Positions 41,779-52,679 of a stretch of DNA of 64,000 bases are shown here, one piece after another. The notes under the pieces are model-generated. The model saw only the letters and a list, made by a program, of their open reading frames with translations, had not been told where the DNA came from and ran no database searches. This DNA is from Pseudomonas sp. Au-Pse12 (GTDB taxonomy: Bacteria > Pseudomonadota > Gammaproteobacteria > Pseudomonadales > Pseudomonadaceae), in NCBI RefSeq assembly GCF_021341665.1, contig NZ_JAJTTH010000002.1, positions 372,001-436,000 of the forward strand. The letters run 5' to 3'. Positions within the stretch are counted from its first letter, which is position 1. Each line of letters opens with the position of its first letter. Made by a program: the position numbers and the translations under genes.

Positions 41779-42282
41779 TTACTTCAGCTGATTCATACGC
41801 TCGATAACTTGGCGAGTGATGTCGTACTGAGGTTTGACATCAATCACTGCGCCACGCTCGAAGACCAGGTCGAAACCACCTTTCTTGATGACTTCTTCAA
41901 CCGCGCTGTCCAGCTTTGGCTTCAACTGCTTGAGCATTTCACGGTCGGCGACGGCTTTGGCTTCGTTCAGTTCCTTGGACTGGAACTGGAAGTCACGGGC
42001 CTTTTGCTTGAACTCGAGCTCCAGACGCTCACGCTCGCCTTGCTGCATCTTGTCGCCGCCGGCAACCAGACGGTCCTGGATCCCCTTGGCGCTGCTTTCC
42101 AGAGTTTTCAGCTTGGTCAGTTGTGGACCGAACTTTTTCTCAGCATCTACCGCGTACTTCTTGGCCGCGTCGGATTCCAGCAGAGCCATCTGATAGTTCA
42201 GGACAGCGATTTTCATTTCGGCAAATGCCGGGCTCGCGACCAGAACGGTGGCCAGGAGAACCAATTGAGTCAACTTACGCAC
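41779..42282 (-). CDS. skp: Periplasmic chaperone Skp (OmpH)
   Basis: 167 residues. A signal peptide (MRKLTQLVLLATVLVASPAFA) is followed by a small oligomerisation domain and long coiled-coil arms (LVAGGDKMQQGERERLELEF, then KELNEAKAVADREMLKQLKP). It holds unfolded outer-membrane proteins for delivery to BamA, encoded directly upstream with 45 bases between. Confidence 0.96.
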   Translation of the reverse strand: MRKLTQLVLLATVLVASPAFAEMKIAVLNYQMALLESDAAKKYAVDAEKKFGPQLTKLKTLESSAKGIQDRLVAGGDKMQQGERERLELEFKQKARDFQFQSKELNEAKAVADREMLKQLKPKLDSAVEEVIKKGGFDLVFERGAVIDVKPQYDITRQVIERMNQLK

Positions 42283-42327
42283 GATGCACTCCTACAAAAT
42301 CCATTGTCGTTATCTTGGGTCAGGCTC

Positions 42328-44715
42328 TTAGAAAGTCTGGCCGAGGGAGAATTGGAACACCTGGGTTTCAGCGTTGTTCGGTTTCTTCACTGGCATTGCC
42401 AGGGCAAAGCTCAATGGACCCAGGGCCGTAACCCAAGTCACACCGACGCCCACGGAACTGGCCAGATTGCTGAGACTGATGTCGTTGCACTGCGTGTTGG
42501 AAGAAACGCCGTTGGTATTCTTTACGTTCGAGCACTTGGAATCGAACACGTTACCCACATCCCAGAATACCGAGGTACGCAAGGAACGTTGGTCCTTGAC
42601 GAACGGCAACGGGAACATCAGCTCTGCACCGCCCTGAATCAACACGTTACCACCGAATGGTAGTGGATCCTGATCCGGGTCTGCGGCAGTGCCCACGTTA
42701 CCGGTTACACCAGCACCACGACTTGGGGTACTGCGCGGGCCCAAGGTGCTGTCTTTGAAACCACGAACCGAGTTGAAGCCACCAGCATAGTAGTTCTCGT
42801 AGAACGGCAGACCATCCGTAGAACCGTAACCATCACCGTAACCCAGCTCGGTATGGAAACGCATGGTGTAGTTTTCAGTCAGAGGCTGGAACACCTGGCC
42901 ACGATAATCGAGCTTGAAGAACGACAGATCGCTGCCCGGGGTGGTGGTTTCCAGAACCAGACTCTGAGAGTGACCGCGAGTAGCTAGCACGCCTTTGTTC
43001 AGAGTCGACTCGGACCAACCGGCAGAAGCTTTGAAGTTCAGGTAGTTACTGCCCTGCTGATTCACGAAGTCGAAAATTTCATCGACGGTGTACAGACCCG
43101 TCTTGATCTTGTCCTGCTGCGCAGTCAGGCCGAAGGTCAGACGCGAAGTCTCACTGATCGGGTAACCCACGCTGACACCGGCACCCAGGCTGTCCACCGC
43201 ATAGCTGGCTACGTTGACATCAAGGTCCTTGTAGTCAGTGGTGCGATAGAAGGCGTTGTAGCCCAGGCTCACGCCATCAGCGGTCCAGTAGGGGTCAACG
43301 TAGCCGAAATTGTAGCGGCTCTGATATTCACTGCGGGTCAGGCCGATGCTGACCTTGTTACCGGTACCCAGGAAGTTGTTCTGGGTGATCGAACCACCGA
43401 GGATCAGACCAGCGCTCTGGGCAAAACCAACGCTGGCGGTGATCGAACCGGACGCTTGTTCTTCAACCGCGTAGTTCACGTCAACCTGGTCATCGACCCC
43501 CGGAACAGCAGGAGTCTCAACGTTGACTTCCTTGAAGAAGCCCAGACGTTCGAGACGAGTCTTGGACTGGTCAATCAGGTAGGTCGAAGCCCAGCCGCCT
43601 TCCATCTGACGCATCTCGCGGCGCAGCACTTCGTCCTCGGACTTGGTGTTGCCACGGAAGTTGATGCGGTTGACGTAGGCACGCTTGCCCGGATCCACCA
43701 CAAAGGTGATGTCAACGGTGTGATCGTCATCGTGCGGCTGAGGCACGCCATTGACGTTGGCGAAGGTATAACCCTCGTTACCCAGACGGCGAGTGATGAG
43801 TTCGGAAGTGGTGGTCATCAGCTTGCGCGAGAACACCTGGCCCTTCTCCACCAGCAACAGCGCCTTGACCTGGTCTTCAGGTACTTTCAGGTCGCCGCTG
43901 AGCTTGACGTCACGAACGCTGTATTTCTCGCCCTCGTTGACGTTAACGGTGATGTAGACGTGTTTCTTGTCCGGGGTGATGGACACCTGGGTCGAAGCGA
44001 TATCCATGTTGATATAGCCACGATCCAGGTAATAGGAACGCAGACGCTCCAGGTCACCGGAGAGTTTTTCACGAGCGTACTTGTCGTCGTTCTTGAAGAA
44101 CGACAGCCAGTTGGTGGTCTTGAGTTCGAACAGGCCGATCAGGTCTTCATCAGGGAAGACGGTATTGCCTACCACGTTGATGTGCTGAATTGCTGCAACA
44201 GTGCCTTCGTTGATGTTGACCTTGAGGCCAACCCGGTTGCGCGGCTGCGGCACGACTTCGGTTTCAACGGTTGCCGAGTAACGGCCCTGAGCGACATATT
44301 GACGCTGCAGTTCGTTACGCACGCCTTCGAGGGTCGCGCGCTGGAAGATTTCACCTTCCGCGAGGCCGGACTGCTTGAGCCCCTTCATCAGGTCTTCGGT
44401 AGAGATCGCCTTGTTGCCTTCGATCTCGATACTGGCAACCGACGGACGCTCGACTACCGTAATGACCAGGACGTTGCCATCGCGGCCCAGCTGGATATCT
44501 TGAAAGAAACCGGTTTTGAACAGCGCACGAGTGGATTCCACCAGGCGACGGTCGTCCGCCTGCTCGCCGACGTTCAACGGCAAGGCACCAAAGACGCTAC
44601 CCGCGGAAACGCGCTGAAGGCCGTTGACGCGGATATCGGAGATAGTGAAGGACTCGGCGTGAACTTCGGCGATCATCAATACGGTGAGAACCGCAGTTAG
44701 CAGCAGACGTTTCAT
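42328..44715 (-). CDS. bamA: Outer membrane protein assembly factor BamA
   Basis: 795 residues from the ATG at 44715, which begins the signal peptide MKRLLLTAVLTVLMIAEVHA. Five POTRA domains follow (first: ESFTISDIRVNGLQRVSAGS), then the 16-strand barrel. The barrel carries the conserved lid-lock motif region (YYAGGFNSVRGFKDSTLGPR) and ends in the aromatic insertion signal FSLGQTF. It is the central subunit of the BAM complex that inserts outer-membrane proteins. Confidence 0.98.
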   Translation of the reverse strand: MKRLLLTAVLTVLMIAEVHAESFTISDIRVNGLQRVSAGSVFGALPLNVGEQADDRRLVESTRALFKTGFFQDIQLGRDGNVLVITVVERPSVASIEIEGNKAISTEDLMKGLKQSGLAEGEIFQRATLEGVRNELQRQYVAQGRYSATVETEVVPQPRNRVGLKVNINEGTVAAIQHINVVGNTVFPDEDLIGLFELKTTNWLSFFKNDDKYAREKLSGDLERLRSYYLDRGYINMDIASTQVSITPDKKHVYITVNVNEGEKYSVRDVKLSGDLKVPEDQVKALLLVEKGQVFSRKLMTTTSELITRRLGNEGYTFANVNGVPQPHDDDHTVDITFVVDPGKRAYVNRINFRGNTKSEDEVLRREMRQMEGGWASTYLIDQSKTRLERLGFFKEVNVETPAVPGVDDQVDVNYAVEEQASGSITASVGFAQSAGLILGGSITQNNFLGTGNKVSIGLTRSEYQSRYNFGYVDPYWTADGVSLGYNAFYRTTDYKDLDVNVASYAVDSLGAGVSVGYPISETSRLTFGLTAQQDKIKTGLYTVDEIFDFVNQQGSNYLNFKASAGWSESTLNKGVLATRGHSQSLVLETTTPGSDLSFFKLDYRGQVFQPLTENYTMRFHTELGYGDGYGSTDGLPFYENYYAGGFNSVRGFKDSTLGPRSTPSRGAGVTGNVGTAADPDQDPLPFGGNVLIQGGAELMFPLPFVKDQRSLRTSVFWDVGNVFDSKCSNVKNTNGVSSNTQCNDISLSNLASSVGVGVTWVTALGPLSFALAMPVKKPNNAETQVFQFSLGQTF

Positions 44716-44789
44716 GAAGTCCTTTCTTATTCCAACTGGCAATAAACAAACTGCCGCAAAATGCGGCAGATTCGCAATTCAGCGAAGCG

Positions 44790-46142
44790 TTACAGACGAC
44801 CCAGATCGTTGACCAGAGCAAGCAGCATGACTCCGACCACCAAGCTGATACCGATCTGTATCCCCCAACCTTGCACCCGATCCGACAAGGGACGACCACG
44901 CGCCCACTCGATCAGATAAAACAACAAATGCCCCCCATCCAATACCGGGATGGGCAACAAATTCAGAACACCCAGGCTAATACTCAGATAAGCAAGGAAA
45001 TTCAAGAAATCAGCAATGCCCGACTGGGCAGAAGCGCCCGCCACTTTAGCAATGGTTATCGGTCCACTCAAGTTTTTTACCGAGAGCTCGCCGAACAACA
45101 TTTTCTTCAGTGATTCGAGGGTCAGAACGCTCATGGTCCAGGTCCGTCGGGCACCTTCACCAATCGCCTCCAACGGCCCATAGCTGACCTCGCGGAGCAT
45201 CTCCGGCGGCCAATCCACAGCCTTCACCCCTGCCCCCAGATAGCCATTCGGTGCTTTGCTTTCGCCACGGCTGGCCAAGGTCACAGGGACGTCGATTTGA
45301 GCACCATCGCGCTCGACATGCAGCACAATTTTCGTATCAGGGTGCACACGGACCCAATCCACCACCTGCTGCCAGTCATTGAGCGACTGGCCATCAAGGG
45401 CCAGCAGACGATCGCCGGTTTTCAGACCAGCCGCCTGCGCCGGGCCTTTCGGGTCAAGCTCAGCCAACACCGGTGGCAACGCCGGACGCCACGGACGAAT
45501 CCCCAAGGAACGAATCGGATCAGGCTCGTCCGCCCCCTTCAGCCACTTGTCCAACACCAGTTGGCGCGGCGAATCGACGCTCGCGCCCTGCTCGCGCACC
45601 AGCACCTGCAGCGCCCCACTTTCGCCAAGACGCCTTACCAGCTGCAAGTTGACCGCCGCCCAACCACTAGTAGGCTCACCATCAATGGCGACGATTTCCT
45701 GGCCGGCACTCAGGCCAGCCTTGGCAGCGATACTGCCTGCCTGGACATCGCCGATGACCGGTCGTACCTGCTGGCTGCCAAGCATCGCCAGGCCCCAGAA
45801 AAACACCAGAGCCAGGAGGAAGTTGGCAATCGGACCCGCGGCGACAATCGCAATACGCTGGCGAACCGACTTGCGATTGAAGGATTGATCGAGCTCTTCA
45901 GCGGCCACATCACCTTCACGCTCATCGAGCATCTTCACGTAGCCACCCAGCGGAATGGCAGCGATCACGAACTCGGTGCCACGGCGATCATGCCAGCGCA
46001 GCAAAGGCATGCCGAAGCCCACGGAGAAGCGCAGAACCTTGACGCCACAGCGGCGCGCGACCCAAAAGTGACCGAATTCGTGGAAGGTGACCAGCACGCC
46101 CAGGGCTACCAGGGTGCCGACAATCATATAGAGCGCGCTCAT
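44790..46142 (-). CDS. rseP: Site-2 intramembrane protease RseP
   Basis: 450 residues. A polytopic zinc metalloprotease; HEFGH (in LVTFHEFGHFWVARR) and the second ligand motif NLLPIPVLDGGHLLFYLIEW are intact. Two PDZ domains lie between about residues 115 and 310. It cuts anti-sigma factors (MucA/RseA type) and signal peptide remnants, so it controls the AlgU envelope stress response. It sits between dxr and bamA as in other gammaproteobacteria. Confidence 0.98.
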   Translation of the reverse strand: MSALYMIVGTLVALGVLVTFHEFGHFWVARRCGVKVLRFSVGFGMPLLRWHDRRGTEFVIAAIPLGGYVKMLDEREGDVAAEELDQSFNRKSVRQRIAIVAAGPIANFLLALVFFWGLAMLGSQQVRPVIGDVQAGSIAAKAGLSAGQEIVAIDGEPTSGWAAVNLQLVRRLGESGALQVLVREQGASVDSPRQLVLDKWLKGADEPDPIRSLGIRPWRPALPPVLAELDPKGPAQAAGLKTGDRLLALDGQSLNDWQQVVDWVRVHPDTKIVLHVERDGAQIDVPVTLASRGESKAPNGYLGAGVKAVDWPPEMLREVSYGPLEAIGEGARRTWTMSVLTLESLKKMLFGELSVKNLSGPITIAKVAGASAQSGIADFLNFLAYLSISLGVLNLLPIPVLDGGHLLFYLIEWARGRPLSDRVQGWGIQIGISLVVGVMLLALVNDLGRL

Positions 46143-46191
46143 CTACTTTCTCCGCAATCCCATTCGCCGCCACTCGCCCCGGTCGCGAATC

Positions 46192-47382
46192 CTATCGCCC
46201 GTTACGCTGCAACCATTGTTGCGCCAGGACCCGGGCCTTGGCGTCTGCCGCAAACACTGCGTCGAGCTCATTGACTGCGACCACAGGCTCACGGGTTAAA
46301 ACCTCATCGATGATACTCGCGATCTCTGGATAGCGGATGCGCCGCTCCAGAAACGCCGATACCGCCACTTCATTGGCCGCGTTCAACATGGCCGGCGCAC
46401 TGTCACCGACCTCGGCAGCTTGCCGCGCCAGACGCAGGCAAGGGAACCGCTGCTCGTCGGGAGCCTGAAAATCCAGACGCGCAATGGCAAACAGATCCAG
46501 CGGCGCCACGCCGGAGTCAATGCGCTCCGGCCAAGCCAGGGCATTGGCGATCGGTGTGCGCATGTCCGGATTGCCCAACTGCGCCAAAACCGAGCCATCG
46601 ACATAATCCACCAGCGAGTGGATCACGCTTTGCGGATGCACCACCACTTCGACCTGTGATGGCTTGGCATCAAACAGCCAGCAAGCCTCGATCAACTCCA
46701 GGCCTTTATTCATCATGCTCGCCGAATCCACGGAAATCTTGCGCCCCATGGACCAGTTCGGGTGGGCACAGGCCTGCTCCGGCGAAACATGCTCAAGCTC
46801 TTCCAGGGGCGTCTGACGGAAAGGTCCACCCGAGGCGGTCAGGAGAATCCGTCGCACACCGACCTGACTCAGCCCCCGGGAGAAATCCGTGGGCATGCAT
46901 TGAAAGATCGCATTGTGCTCACTATCGATGGGCAGCAGCACGGAGCCACTCTTGCCCACCGCCTGCATGAACAGCGCGCCAGACATCACCAGCGCTTCCT
47001 TGTTGGCCAGCAGGATCTTTTTGCCCGCCTCTACCGCCGCCAAGGTCGGACGCAGCCCCGCCGCACCGACAATCGCCGCCATCACCGCGTCGACTTCCGG
47101 AGCCGAGGCCACATCGCACAACCCCTGCTCGCCCACCAGCACCTGGGTTGCCAAGCCGGCGGCACGCAGCTCTTCCTGAAGACGGCTGGCAGCCTCCACC
47201 TCAGGCACCACGGCAAAACGCGGCACGTGACGCACGCACAATGCCAGCAACTCGGTCAAACGCGAGAAGCCAGTCAGGGCAAACACCTGATAACGCTCCG
47301 GATGACGGGCGATGACATCCAGCGTGCTCAGACCGATGGAGCCTGTAGCCCCCAGAACCGTGATCTGCTGCACCGCGCTCAC
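46192..47382 (-). CDS. dxr: 1-deoxy-D-xylulose 5-phosphate reductoisomerase
   Basis: 396 residues from a GTG at 47382, chosen because family members start at this point ([20 protein letters not shown]); an ATG five codons earlier lies inside cdsA. The enzyme makes methylerythritol phosphate, the committed MEP-pathway step. NADPH motif GATGSIG, catalytic loop [15 protein letters not shown], and [20 protein letters not shown] are present. The GTG overlaps the cdsA TGA, so translation is probably coupled. Confidence 0.97.
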   Translation of the reverse strand: MSAVQQITVLGATGSIGLSTLDVIARHPERYQVFALTGFSRLTELLALCVRHVPRFAVVPEVEAASRLQEELRAAGLATQVLVGEQGLCDVASAPEVDAVMAAIVGAAGLRPTLAAVEAGKKILLANKEALVMSGALFMQAVGKSGSVLLPIDSEHNAIFQCMPTDFSRGLSQVGVRRILLTASGGPFRQTPLEELEHVSPEQACAHPNWSMGRKISVDSASMMNKGLELIEACWLFDAKPSQVEVVVHPQSVIHSLVDYVDGSVLAQLGNPDMRTPIANALAWPERIDSGVAPLDLFAIARLDFQAPDEQRFPCLRLARQAAEVGDSAPAMLNAANEVAVSAFLERRIRYPEIASIIDEVLTREPVVAVNELDAVFAADAKARVLAQQWLQRNGR

Positions 47383-48185
47383 AGTGCAGCCATCCACAGC
47401 AGCACGGCAAATACCGGAATGGCCGCTGTCAGGCTGTCGATTCGATCGAGGACGCCGCCATGCCCAGGCAACAGGTTGCTGCTGTCCTTGATACCGGACT
47501 TGCGCTTGAACATGCTCTCGGTGAGGTCGCCGACCACCGAGATAAACACCACGATGGCCGCACCCAGCAACCCCAGAACCATCTGCCCCAGGCTCCAGTC
47601 ACGCACCAGCGCCACCACCGCGGTAATCACCAGGCTCAAGGCCAAACCGCCGTACACGCCTTCCCAGCTCTTGCCAGGACTGACCTGTGGCGCCAGCTTG
47701 CGCTTGCCGAAGGCCTTGCCGGAGAAGTAGGCGCCAATATCTGCCCCCCACACCAGCACCATCACCGCCATGATCAGCCAGTTGCCCAGCGGCAACTGCT
47801 TGATGAATACCAGGCCTTGCCACGCAGGCAACAGGATCAACAGGCCAATCAACAACTTGGGGGCCGCGCCAGACCATTGCTCACTGGTACGCGGATAGGT
47901 CAGCACCAGGTAAGTCGCCAGCCCCCACCACAGCACCGCCGCACCCAGCACCCAGGGCGCAACGCCCGGAACCAGATGCATCACGAACAACAGCGCCGCC
48001 ACCAGCAACGCATAGACGACCCGGGCCGGCTGCGCCTCGAAACCCGCCAGGCGCGCCCATTCCCAAGCGCCCAGGCTTACCACCAGACCGATGAACAGGG
48101 CGAACCCTGAACCTTCGAGCAGGAAAAAACCGCACAAGGCGATCGGCAGCAGGATCAGCGCAGTAATGATTCGTTGTTTAAGCAT
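47379..48185 (-). CDS. cdsA: Phosphatidate cytidylyltransferase
   Basis: 268 residues with about seven to eight hydrophobic membrane segments ([20 protein letters not shown] first). It makes CDP-diacylglycerol from phosphatidate and CTP for all phospholipids. The CDP-DAG synthase signature is [20 protein letters not shown], with VLDRIDSL following. It overlaps uppS by one base and dxr by four. Confidence 0.98.
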   Translation of the reverse strand: MLKQRIITALILLPIALCGFFLLEGSGFALFIGLVVSLGAWEWARLAGFEAQPARVVYALLVAALLFVMHLVPGVAPWVLGAAVLWWGLATYLVLTYPRTSEQWSGAAPKLLIGLLILLPAWQGLVFIKQLPLGNWLIMAVMVLVWGADIGAYFSGKAFGKRKLAPQVSPGKSWEGVYGGLALSLVITAVVALVRDWSLGQMVLGLLGAAIVVFISVVGDLTESMFKRKSGIKDSSNLLPGHGGVLDRIDSLTAAIPVFAVLLWMAAL

Positions 48186-48940
48186 TAAACCCGGGCTCCA
48201 GCCTCAACCTGCTCGCTCGTCTTACCGAAGCGCCGCTGGCGAGATGCATAATCGGCCAATGCATTACGCATGGCATCGTGTTTGAAGTCCGGCCAGAACA
48301 GGTCGGAGAAATACAGCTCGGCATAGGCCAGCTGCCACAGCAGGAAGTTACTGATGCGGTGCTCGCCACCGGTGCGGATACACAGGTCTGGCAGCGGCAG
48401 ATCGCCAGTCGCCAGGCAGGTCTGCAGCAGGCCCGGAGTAATATCCTCGGGCCGCAGATGCCCAGCCTGAACCTCACGCGCCAGGCGCTGAGCGGCCTGG
48501 GCGATATCCCACTGCCCACCGTAATTGGCGGCAATCTGCAGGATGAAACGATCAGGGCCGGCAGTCATGGCTTCCGCCTCGCGCATCGCCGCCTGCAACT
48601 CGGGATGAAAACGCGAACGATCACCAATGATCCGCAGGCTGATGTTGTTTTCGTTGAGGCGCTTGGCCTCACGACGCAGAGCCTTGAAGAACAGATCCAT
48701 CAAGGCACTGACTTCGTCAGCCGGGCGCTGCCAGTTTTCACTGGAAAAGGCAAACAGGGTCAGCACCTCGACCTTGGCCTCGGCGCACACTTCGATCACC
48801 GCACGTACGGCGTCAACGCCCGCTTTATGCCCGGCAACACCCGGCATGAAGCGTTTTTTTGCCCAGCGGTTATTACCGTCCATGATGATCGCCACATGGC
48901 GCGGCACCGAGGACAACACGGACTGCTTGGTCTTTTCCAT
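48185..48940 (-). CDS. uppS: Undecaprenyl diphosphate synthase
   Basis: 251 residues. A cis-prenyltransferase that makes the C55 lipid carrier for peptidoglycan and LPS from isoprenoid units produced by the MEP enzymes in this window. The catalytic Asp lies in HVAIIMDGNNRWAKKRFMPG; the C-terminal signature RTGGEHRISNFLLWQLAYAE is intact. It is 15 bases downstream of frr. Confidence 0.98.
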   Translation of the reverse strand: MEKTKQSVLSSVPRHVAIIMDGNNRWAKKRFMPGVAGHKAGVDAVRAVIEVCAEAKVEVLTLFAFSSENWQRPADEVSALMDLFFKALRREAKRLNENNISLRIIGDRSRFHPELQAAMREAEAMTAGPDRFILQIAANYGGQWDIAQAAQRLAREVQAGHLRPEDITPGLLQTCLATGDLPLPDLCIRTGGEHRISNFLLWQLAYAELYFSDLFWPDFKHDAMRNALADYASRQRRFGKTSEQVEAGARV

Positions 48941-48955
48941 GAAAACGCCTGACCC

Positions 48956-49513
48956 TTATACGGCCATCAAGTCCTTTTCTTTTTCCTCAGTCGCCTTGGC
49001 GATCTGAGCTTCAAAGTCCTTGATCAGCTTGTCGATTTCAGCGCTGCCACGGCGCTCTTCGTCTTCGCTGATTTCCTTGTCCTTGGTCAGCTTCTTCAGC
49101 TCGCCCAGGGCGTCGCGACGAATGTTGCGTACAGCAACCCGTGCGTCCTCGGCAGCGGCACGCGCCTGCTTGGTGAAGCCCTTGCGGGTTTCCTCGGTCA
49201 GCGGCGCCATCTTGATCAGCAGCAGCTCGCCCAGGTTGGTCGGATTGAGATTAAGACCGGCACTGCCAATGGCCTTGTCGATGGCTCCGAGCATGTTTCG
49301 CTCGAACGGCACCACTTGCAGGGTCTGGGAGTCCTTCACGGTAACGTTGGCAACGCCGCTCAACGGCGTGTCAGTACCGTAGTAAGGCACCATCACGCTA
49401 CCCAGGATGCTGGGGTGCGCCTTGCCGGTGCGGATCTGGCCGAACGCATGCGCCAGCGATTCCAGGGACTTCTTCATGCGCTCTTGAGCGTCTTTCTTGA
49501 TTTCGTTGATCAT
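48956..49513 (-). CDS. frr: Ribosome recycling factor
   Basis: 185 residues. With EF-G it splits post-termination ribosomes. Family segments: [37 protein letters not shown], and [17 protein letters not shown]. The ATG overlaps the pyrH stop by four bases. Confidence 0.98.
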   Translation of the reverse strand: MINEIKKDAQERMKKSLESLAHAFGQIRTGKAHPSILGSVMVPYYGTDTPLSGVANVTVKDSQTLQVVPFERNMLGAIDKAIGSAGLNLNPTNLGELLLIKMAPLTEETRKGFTKQARAAAEDARVAVRNIRRDALGELKKLTKDKEISEDEERRGSAEIDKLIKDFEAQIAKATEEKEKDLMAV

Positions 49514-50253
49514 TGTTCGCCTTCCTCGATCAGGGTTCCTTCAGCGCCACCATGCACGATATTCAGCAGGGCGCCGGGCTTGTTCATGTTAAATACCCGC
49601 AGCGGCATCTTGTGGTCGCGGCACAGACAGATAGCCGTCAGGTCCATCACTCCCAGCTTGCGATCCAGCACTTCATCGTAAGTCAGATGATCGAACTTCT
49701 CGGCATGCGGGTCCTTGAACGGGTCGGCAGTGTAAACACCATCGACCTTGGTTGCCTTGAGCACCACGTCGGCATCGATCTCGATAGCGCGCAGGCAGGC
49801 TGCGGAGTCGGTAGTGAAGAACGGGTTGCCGGTACCGGCCGCGAAGATCACCACTTCTTTGGAGTTCAGGTGGCGCATGGCCTTGCGGCGGTCATAGTGA
49901 TCGGTCACGCCGACCATGGAAATAGCCGACATCACGATGGCCGAGATATTCGCACGTTCCAGCGCATCACGCATGGCCAGGGCGTTCATCACAGTAGCCA
50001 GCATGCCCATGTGGTCGCCCGTGACCCGATCCATCCCGGCTGCGCTCAATGCGGCACCACGGAACAGGTTGCCACCACCGATCACCAAGCCTACCTGGAC
50101 ACCGATGCCAACCAGTTGGCCGACTTCCAGCGCCATGCGATCCAGCACCTTGGGGTCGATCCCGAACTCTTCCGAGCCCATCAGGGCCTCGCCGCTAAGC
50201 TTGAGTAGAATGCGTTTATAGCGAGCTTGATAACCACTGCCCTGCTGAGCCAT
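49510..50253 (-). CDS. pyrH: Uridylate kinase
   Basis: 247 residues from the ATG at 50253 ([20 protein letters not shown]), with AGGAGAG upstream. An amino-acid-kinase-fold enzyme that phosphorylates UMP; feeds UTP to PyrG. Motifs [31 protein letters not shown] and [20 protein letters not shown] are present. It heads the pyrH-frr-uppS-cdsA-dxr-rseP-bamA run. Confidence 0.98.
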   Translation of the reverse strand: MAQQGSGYQARYKRILLKLSGEALMGSEEFGIDPKVLDRMALEVGQLVGIGVQVGLVIGGGNLFRGAALSAAGMDRVTGDHMGMLATVMNALAMRDALERANISAIVMSAISMVGVTDHYDRRKAMRHLNSKEVVIFAAGTGNPFFTTDSAACLRAIEIDADVVLKATKVDGVYTADPFKDPHAEKFDHLTYDEVLDRKLGVMDLTAICLCRDHKMPLRVFNMNKPGALLNIVHGGAEGTLIEEGEQ

Positions 50254-50405
50254 TGCGAATCTCTCCTGCGGCGTATTTAAAAAATTCTTTGCGGGCTGTT
50301 TGCAGCCTGCGATCACTCTAGCTTGACGCTGTCACAGCGCCATCAGAACACGACTTTGTAAACCGGTTCCGAGGATAAACAACTAAATTACCCTGCCCAT
50401 TTGAA

Positions 50406-50437
50406 AAGAGGCTGCGCGCGTGAGCGGGCAGCCTCTT
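50406..50437 (-). terminator. Terminator after tsf
   Basis: AAGAGGCTGC (50406-50415) and GCAGCCTCTT (50428-50437) form a 10-bp stem; on the minus strand it ends in TTTTC. It separates rpsB-tsf from pyrH. Confidence 0.85.
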
Positions 50438-50461
50438 CTGGGCGACAGTTGAAAAACCGTC

Positions 50462-51328
50462 TTACTGTTGCTTGGCAGCAGCCAGTTGTGCGGCAACTTC
50501 TTCAGCGAAGTTGTCTTCTTTCTTCTCGATGCCTTCACCTACAGCGAAACGGGTGAAGGAAACGATTTCAGCGCCGCCTTTCTTGGCCAGAGCACCCACG
50601 GTGACTTCTGGATCCTTGACGAAAGCTTGCTCAACCAGGCTGGCTTCAGCCAGGAACTTGCTGATACGGCCAGCGATCATTTTTTCAACGATTTCAGCTG
50701 GCTTGCCTTTCATCTTGTCTTCGTTCAGCTGCAGGAACACAGCTTTTTCACGCTCGATGGCTTCGGCGGAAACCTGCGATGGCAGCAGGAACTCAGGGTT
50801 GCTTGCCGCTACGTGCATGGCGATGTCTTTGGCCAGCTCAACGGAACCGCCTTTCAGGACAACCGCAACACCGATCTTGTTGCCGTGCAGGTAGGTGCCG
50901 ACCACATCACCTTCAACGCGCGCCAGACGACGGATGTTGACGTTCTCGCCGGTCTTGCCCACCAGGATCAGGCGGTCAGCTTCTTGAGCTTCGATCAGCG
51001 GAGCTGCGTCGGTCAGCTTGTCAGCGAATGCCTTTTCAACGCTGGCAGCAACGAATGCCTTGAAGTCGTCCTGCAGAGCCAGGAAGTCGGTCTGCGAGTT
51101 AACTTCCAGCAGGACAGCGGCTTTACCGTCGTCCTTGATGGCGATAGCGCCTTCAGCAGCCACGTTGCCTGCTTTCTTGGCAGCCTTGATGGCGCCGGAA
51201 GCACGCATGTCATCAATGGCTTTCTCGATGTCGCCGCCAGCCTTGGTCAAGGCCTTTTTGCAATCCATCATGCCTTCGCCGGTACGCTCGCGCAGTTCTT
51301 TGACCAACGCTGCAGTAATCTCTGCCAT
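50462..51328 (-). CDS. tsf: Elongation factor Ts
   Basis: 288 residues from the ATG at 51328 ([20 protein letters not shown]); an upstream in-frame ATG at 51361 is not conserved. It is the guanine nucleotide exchange factor of EF-Tu. Signatures [16 protein letters not shown] and [15 protein letters not shown] are present. It follows rpsB, but a strong hairpin lies between, so it may depend on partial read-through or its own promoter. Confidence 0.98.
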   Translation of the reverse strand: MAEITAALVKELRERTGEGMMDCKKALTKAGGDIEKAIDDMRASGAIKAAKKAGNVAAEGAIAIKDDGKAAVLLEVNSQTDFLALQDDFKAFVAASVEKAFADKLTDAAPLIEAQEADRLILVGKTGENVNIRRLARVEGDVVGTYLHGNKIGVAVVLKGGSVELAKDIAMHVAASNPEFLLPSQVSAEAIEREKAVFLQLNEDKMKGKPAEIVEKMIAGRISKFLAEASLVEQAFVKDPEVTVGALAKKGGAEIVSFTRFAVGEGIEKKEDNFAEEVAAQLAAAKQQ

Positions 51329-51477
51329 TTTCAAAATCCTCTTGGATAGGTTTTCAACCATTCCACCCGATCGAACGGGCGTTCAATTCTTGGGCGCTGC
51401 CTCGAATTCACTTCATAACAACCCCGCATTACAGAAACTGTAGGGGGGGGCGCGACGACGAAATGATTTTCGAGTTG

Positions 51478-51506
51478 GCAAAAAGGGGGCCAAGCCCCCT
51501 TTTTGC
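51478..51506. terminator. Strong hairpin between rpsB and tsf
   Basis: GCAAAAAGGGGGC (51478-51490), loop CAA, GCCCCCTTTTTGC (51494-51506): a perfect 13-bp stem 30 bases after the rpsB stop. As part of the usual rpsB-tsf operon it probably works as an attenuator that lowers tsf transcription. Confidence 0.85.
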
Positions 51507-51535
51507 GTGCTGAGTAAACGCTAAGCGTCAGTTAC

Positions 51536-52273
51536 TCAGGCTTCAGCCGCCGGTGCTGCAGCTTCTTCGAACACTTCGGTGCCGCCAGCAACGTTGTTGC
51601 GACCACGGATCACAGCGTCAGCCATCGAACCCATGTACAGCTGGATAGCGCGGATGGCGTCATCGTTGCCTGGGATGATGTAGTCAACGCCTTCCGGGCT
51701 GCTGTTGGTATCGACAACGCCGATGACCGGGATGCCCAGCTTGTTGGCTTCGGTGATCGCGATGCGCTCGTGATCAACGTCGATCACGAACAGTGCGTCA
51801 GGCAGGCCGCCCATGTCCTTGATACCACCCAGGGAACGATCCAGCTTTTCCAGATCGCGAGTGCGCATCAGCGCCTCTTTCTTGGTCAGCTTGGCGAAGG
51901 TGCCGTCTTCTGCTTGCACTTCAAGGTCACGCAGACGCTTGATGGAAGCACGGATGGTTTTGTAGTTGGTCAGCATGCCGCCCAACCAGCGGTGATCGAC
52001 GTACGGCGAACCGCAACGTGCTGCTTCTTCAGCAACGATCTTGCCAGCGGAACGCTTGGTGCCGACGAACAGAATCTTGTTTTTGCCCTGGGCCAGGCGT
52101 TCTACGAAAGTCAGAGCTTCGTTGAACATTGGCAGGGTTTTTTCAAGGTTGATGATGTGAATCTTGTTGCGCGCGCCGAAAATGTACTTGCCCATTTTCG
52201 GATTCCAGTAACGGGTTTGGTGACCGAAGTGCACACCGGCCTTCAGCATATCGCGCATGTTGACTTGGGACAT
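51536..52273 (-). CDS. rpsB: 30S ribosomal protein S2
   Basis: 245 residues. It binds late to the 30S subunit and joins S1 to it. Family segments: [37 protein letters not shown], and [20 protein letters not shown]. In E. coli S2 represses its own operon through the mRNA leader; here the transcript has a leader of about 130 bases with a 5'-terminal hairpin. Confidence 0.98.
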   Translation of the reverse strand: MSQVNMRDMLKAGVHFGHQTRYWNPKMGKYIFGARNKIHIINLEKTLPMFNEALTFVERLAQGKNKILFVGTKRSAGKIVAEEAARCGSPYVDHRWLGGMLTNYKTIRASIKRLRDLEVQAEDGTFAKLTKKEALMRTRDLEKLDRSLGGIKDMGGLPDALFVIDVDHERIAITEANKLGIPVIGVVDTNSSPEGVDYIIPGNDDAIRAIQLYMGSMADAVIRGRNNVAGGTEVFEEAAAPAAEA

Positions 52274-52679
52274 GATAGTTCCTTAATAAGTCGGGTTAGG
52301 CCTCCACGTATCCCAATGACCAACCAACAGCATGTGCTGAGGGCACCCAGGTCATCGTGTCGACACGTGTGTGGGTTTGAGCTTTTCGGGGCATCCCCGG
52401 AAAGCGGCGCATTTTATACCACAGCAAGGGTAAAAACGGAACCCGGATTCACATCCGCCGATCTGCAAGCTTTTTGCCCACCTCTTGGAATCGGCCCAGA
52501 ATGCACCATTGTATGAAGAGAAGCGCCAGCAGAACCTCAGATTTGCGCTGAGCGTCTGTTAGAATCGCACCTTTGCGGCTTTGAAAACCTTATCGTTTCC
52601 CTTCCGGCTCCAGCCTTGCCGGGGCAGGTTTTCAAGCCATTCCGTGTTTATCGCGCCACTGAGCGTCAAGAGAGCCTGT
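52274..52679. promoter_or_regulatory. Divergent rpsB-map control region with rpsB leader hairpin
   Basis: No gene is seen in these 406 bases. For rpsB, TATAAA lies at 52413-52418 (minus strand), which puts the start near 52406. An 11-bp stem (52381-52391 / 52395-52405, loop CAT on the plus strand) then forms the very 5' end of the leader. For map, a TAGAAT box is at 52560-52565; its flank TGTTAGAATC resembles the one before fdxA (16889). Confidence 0.55.
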
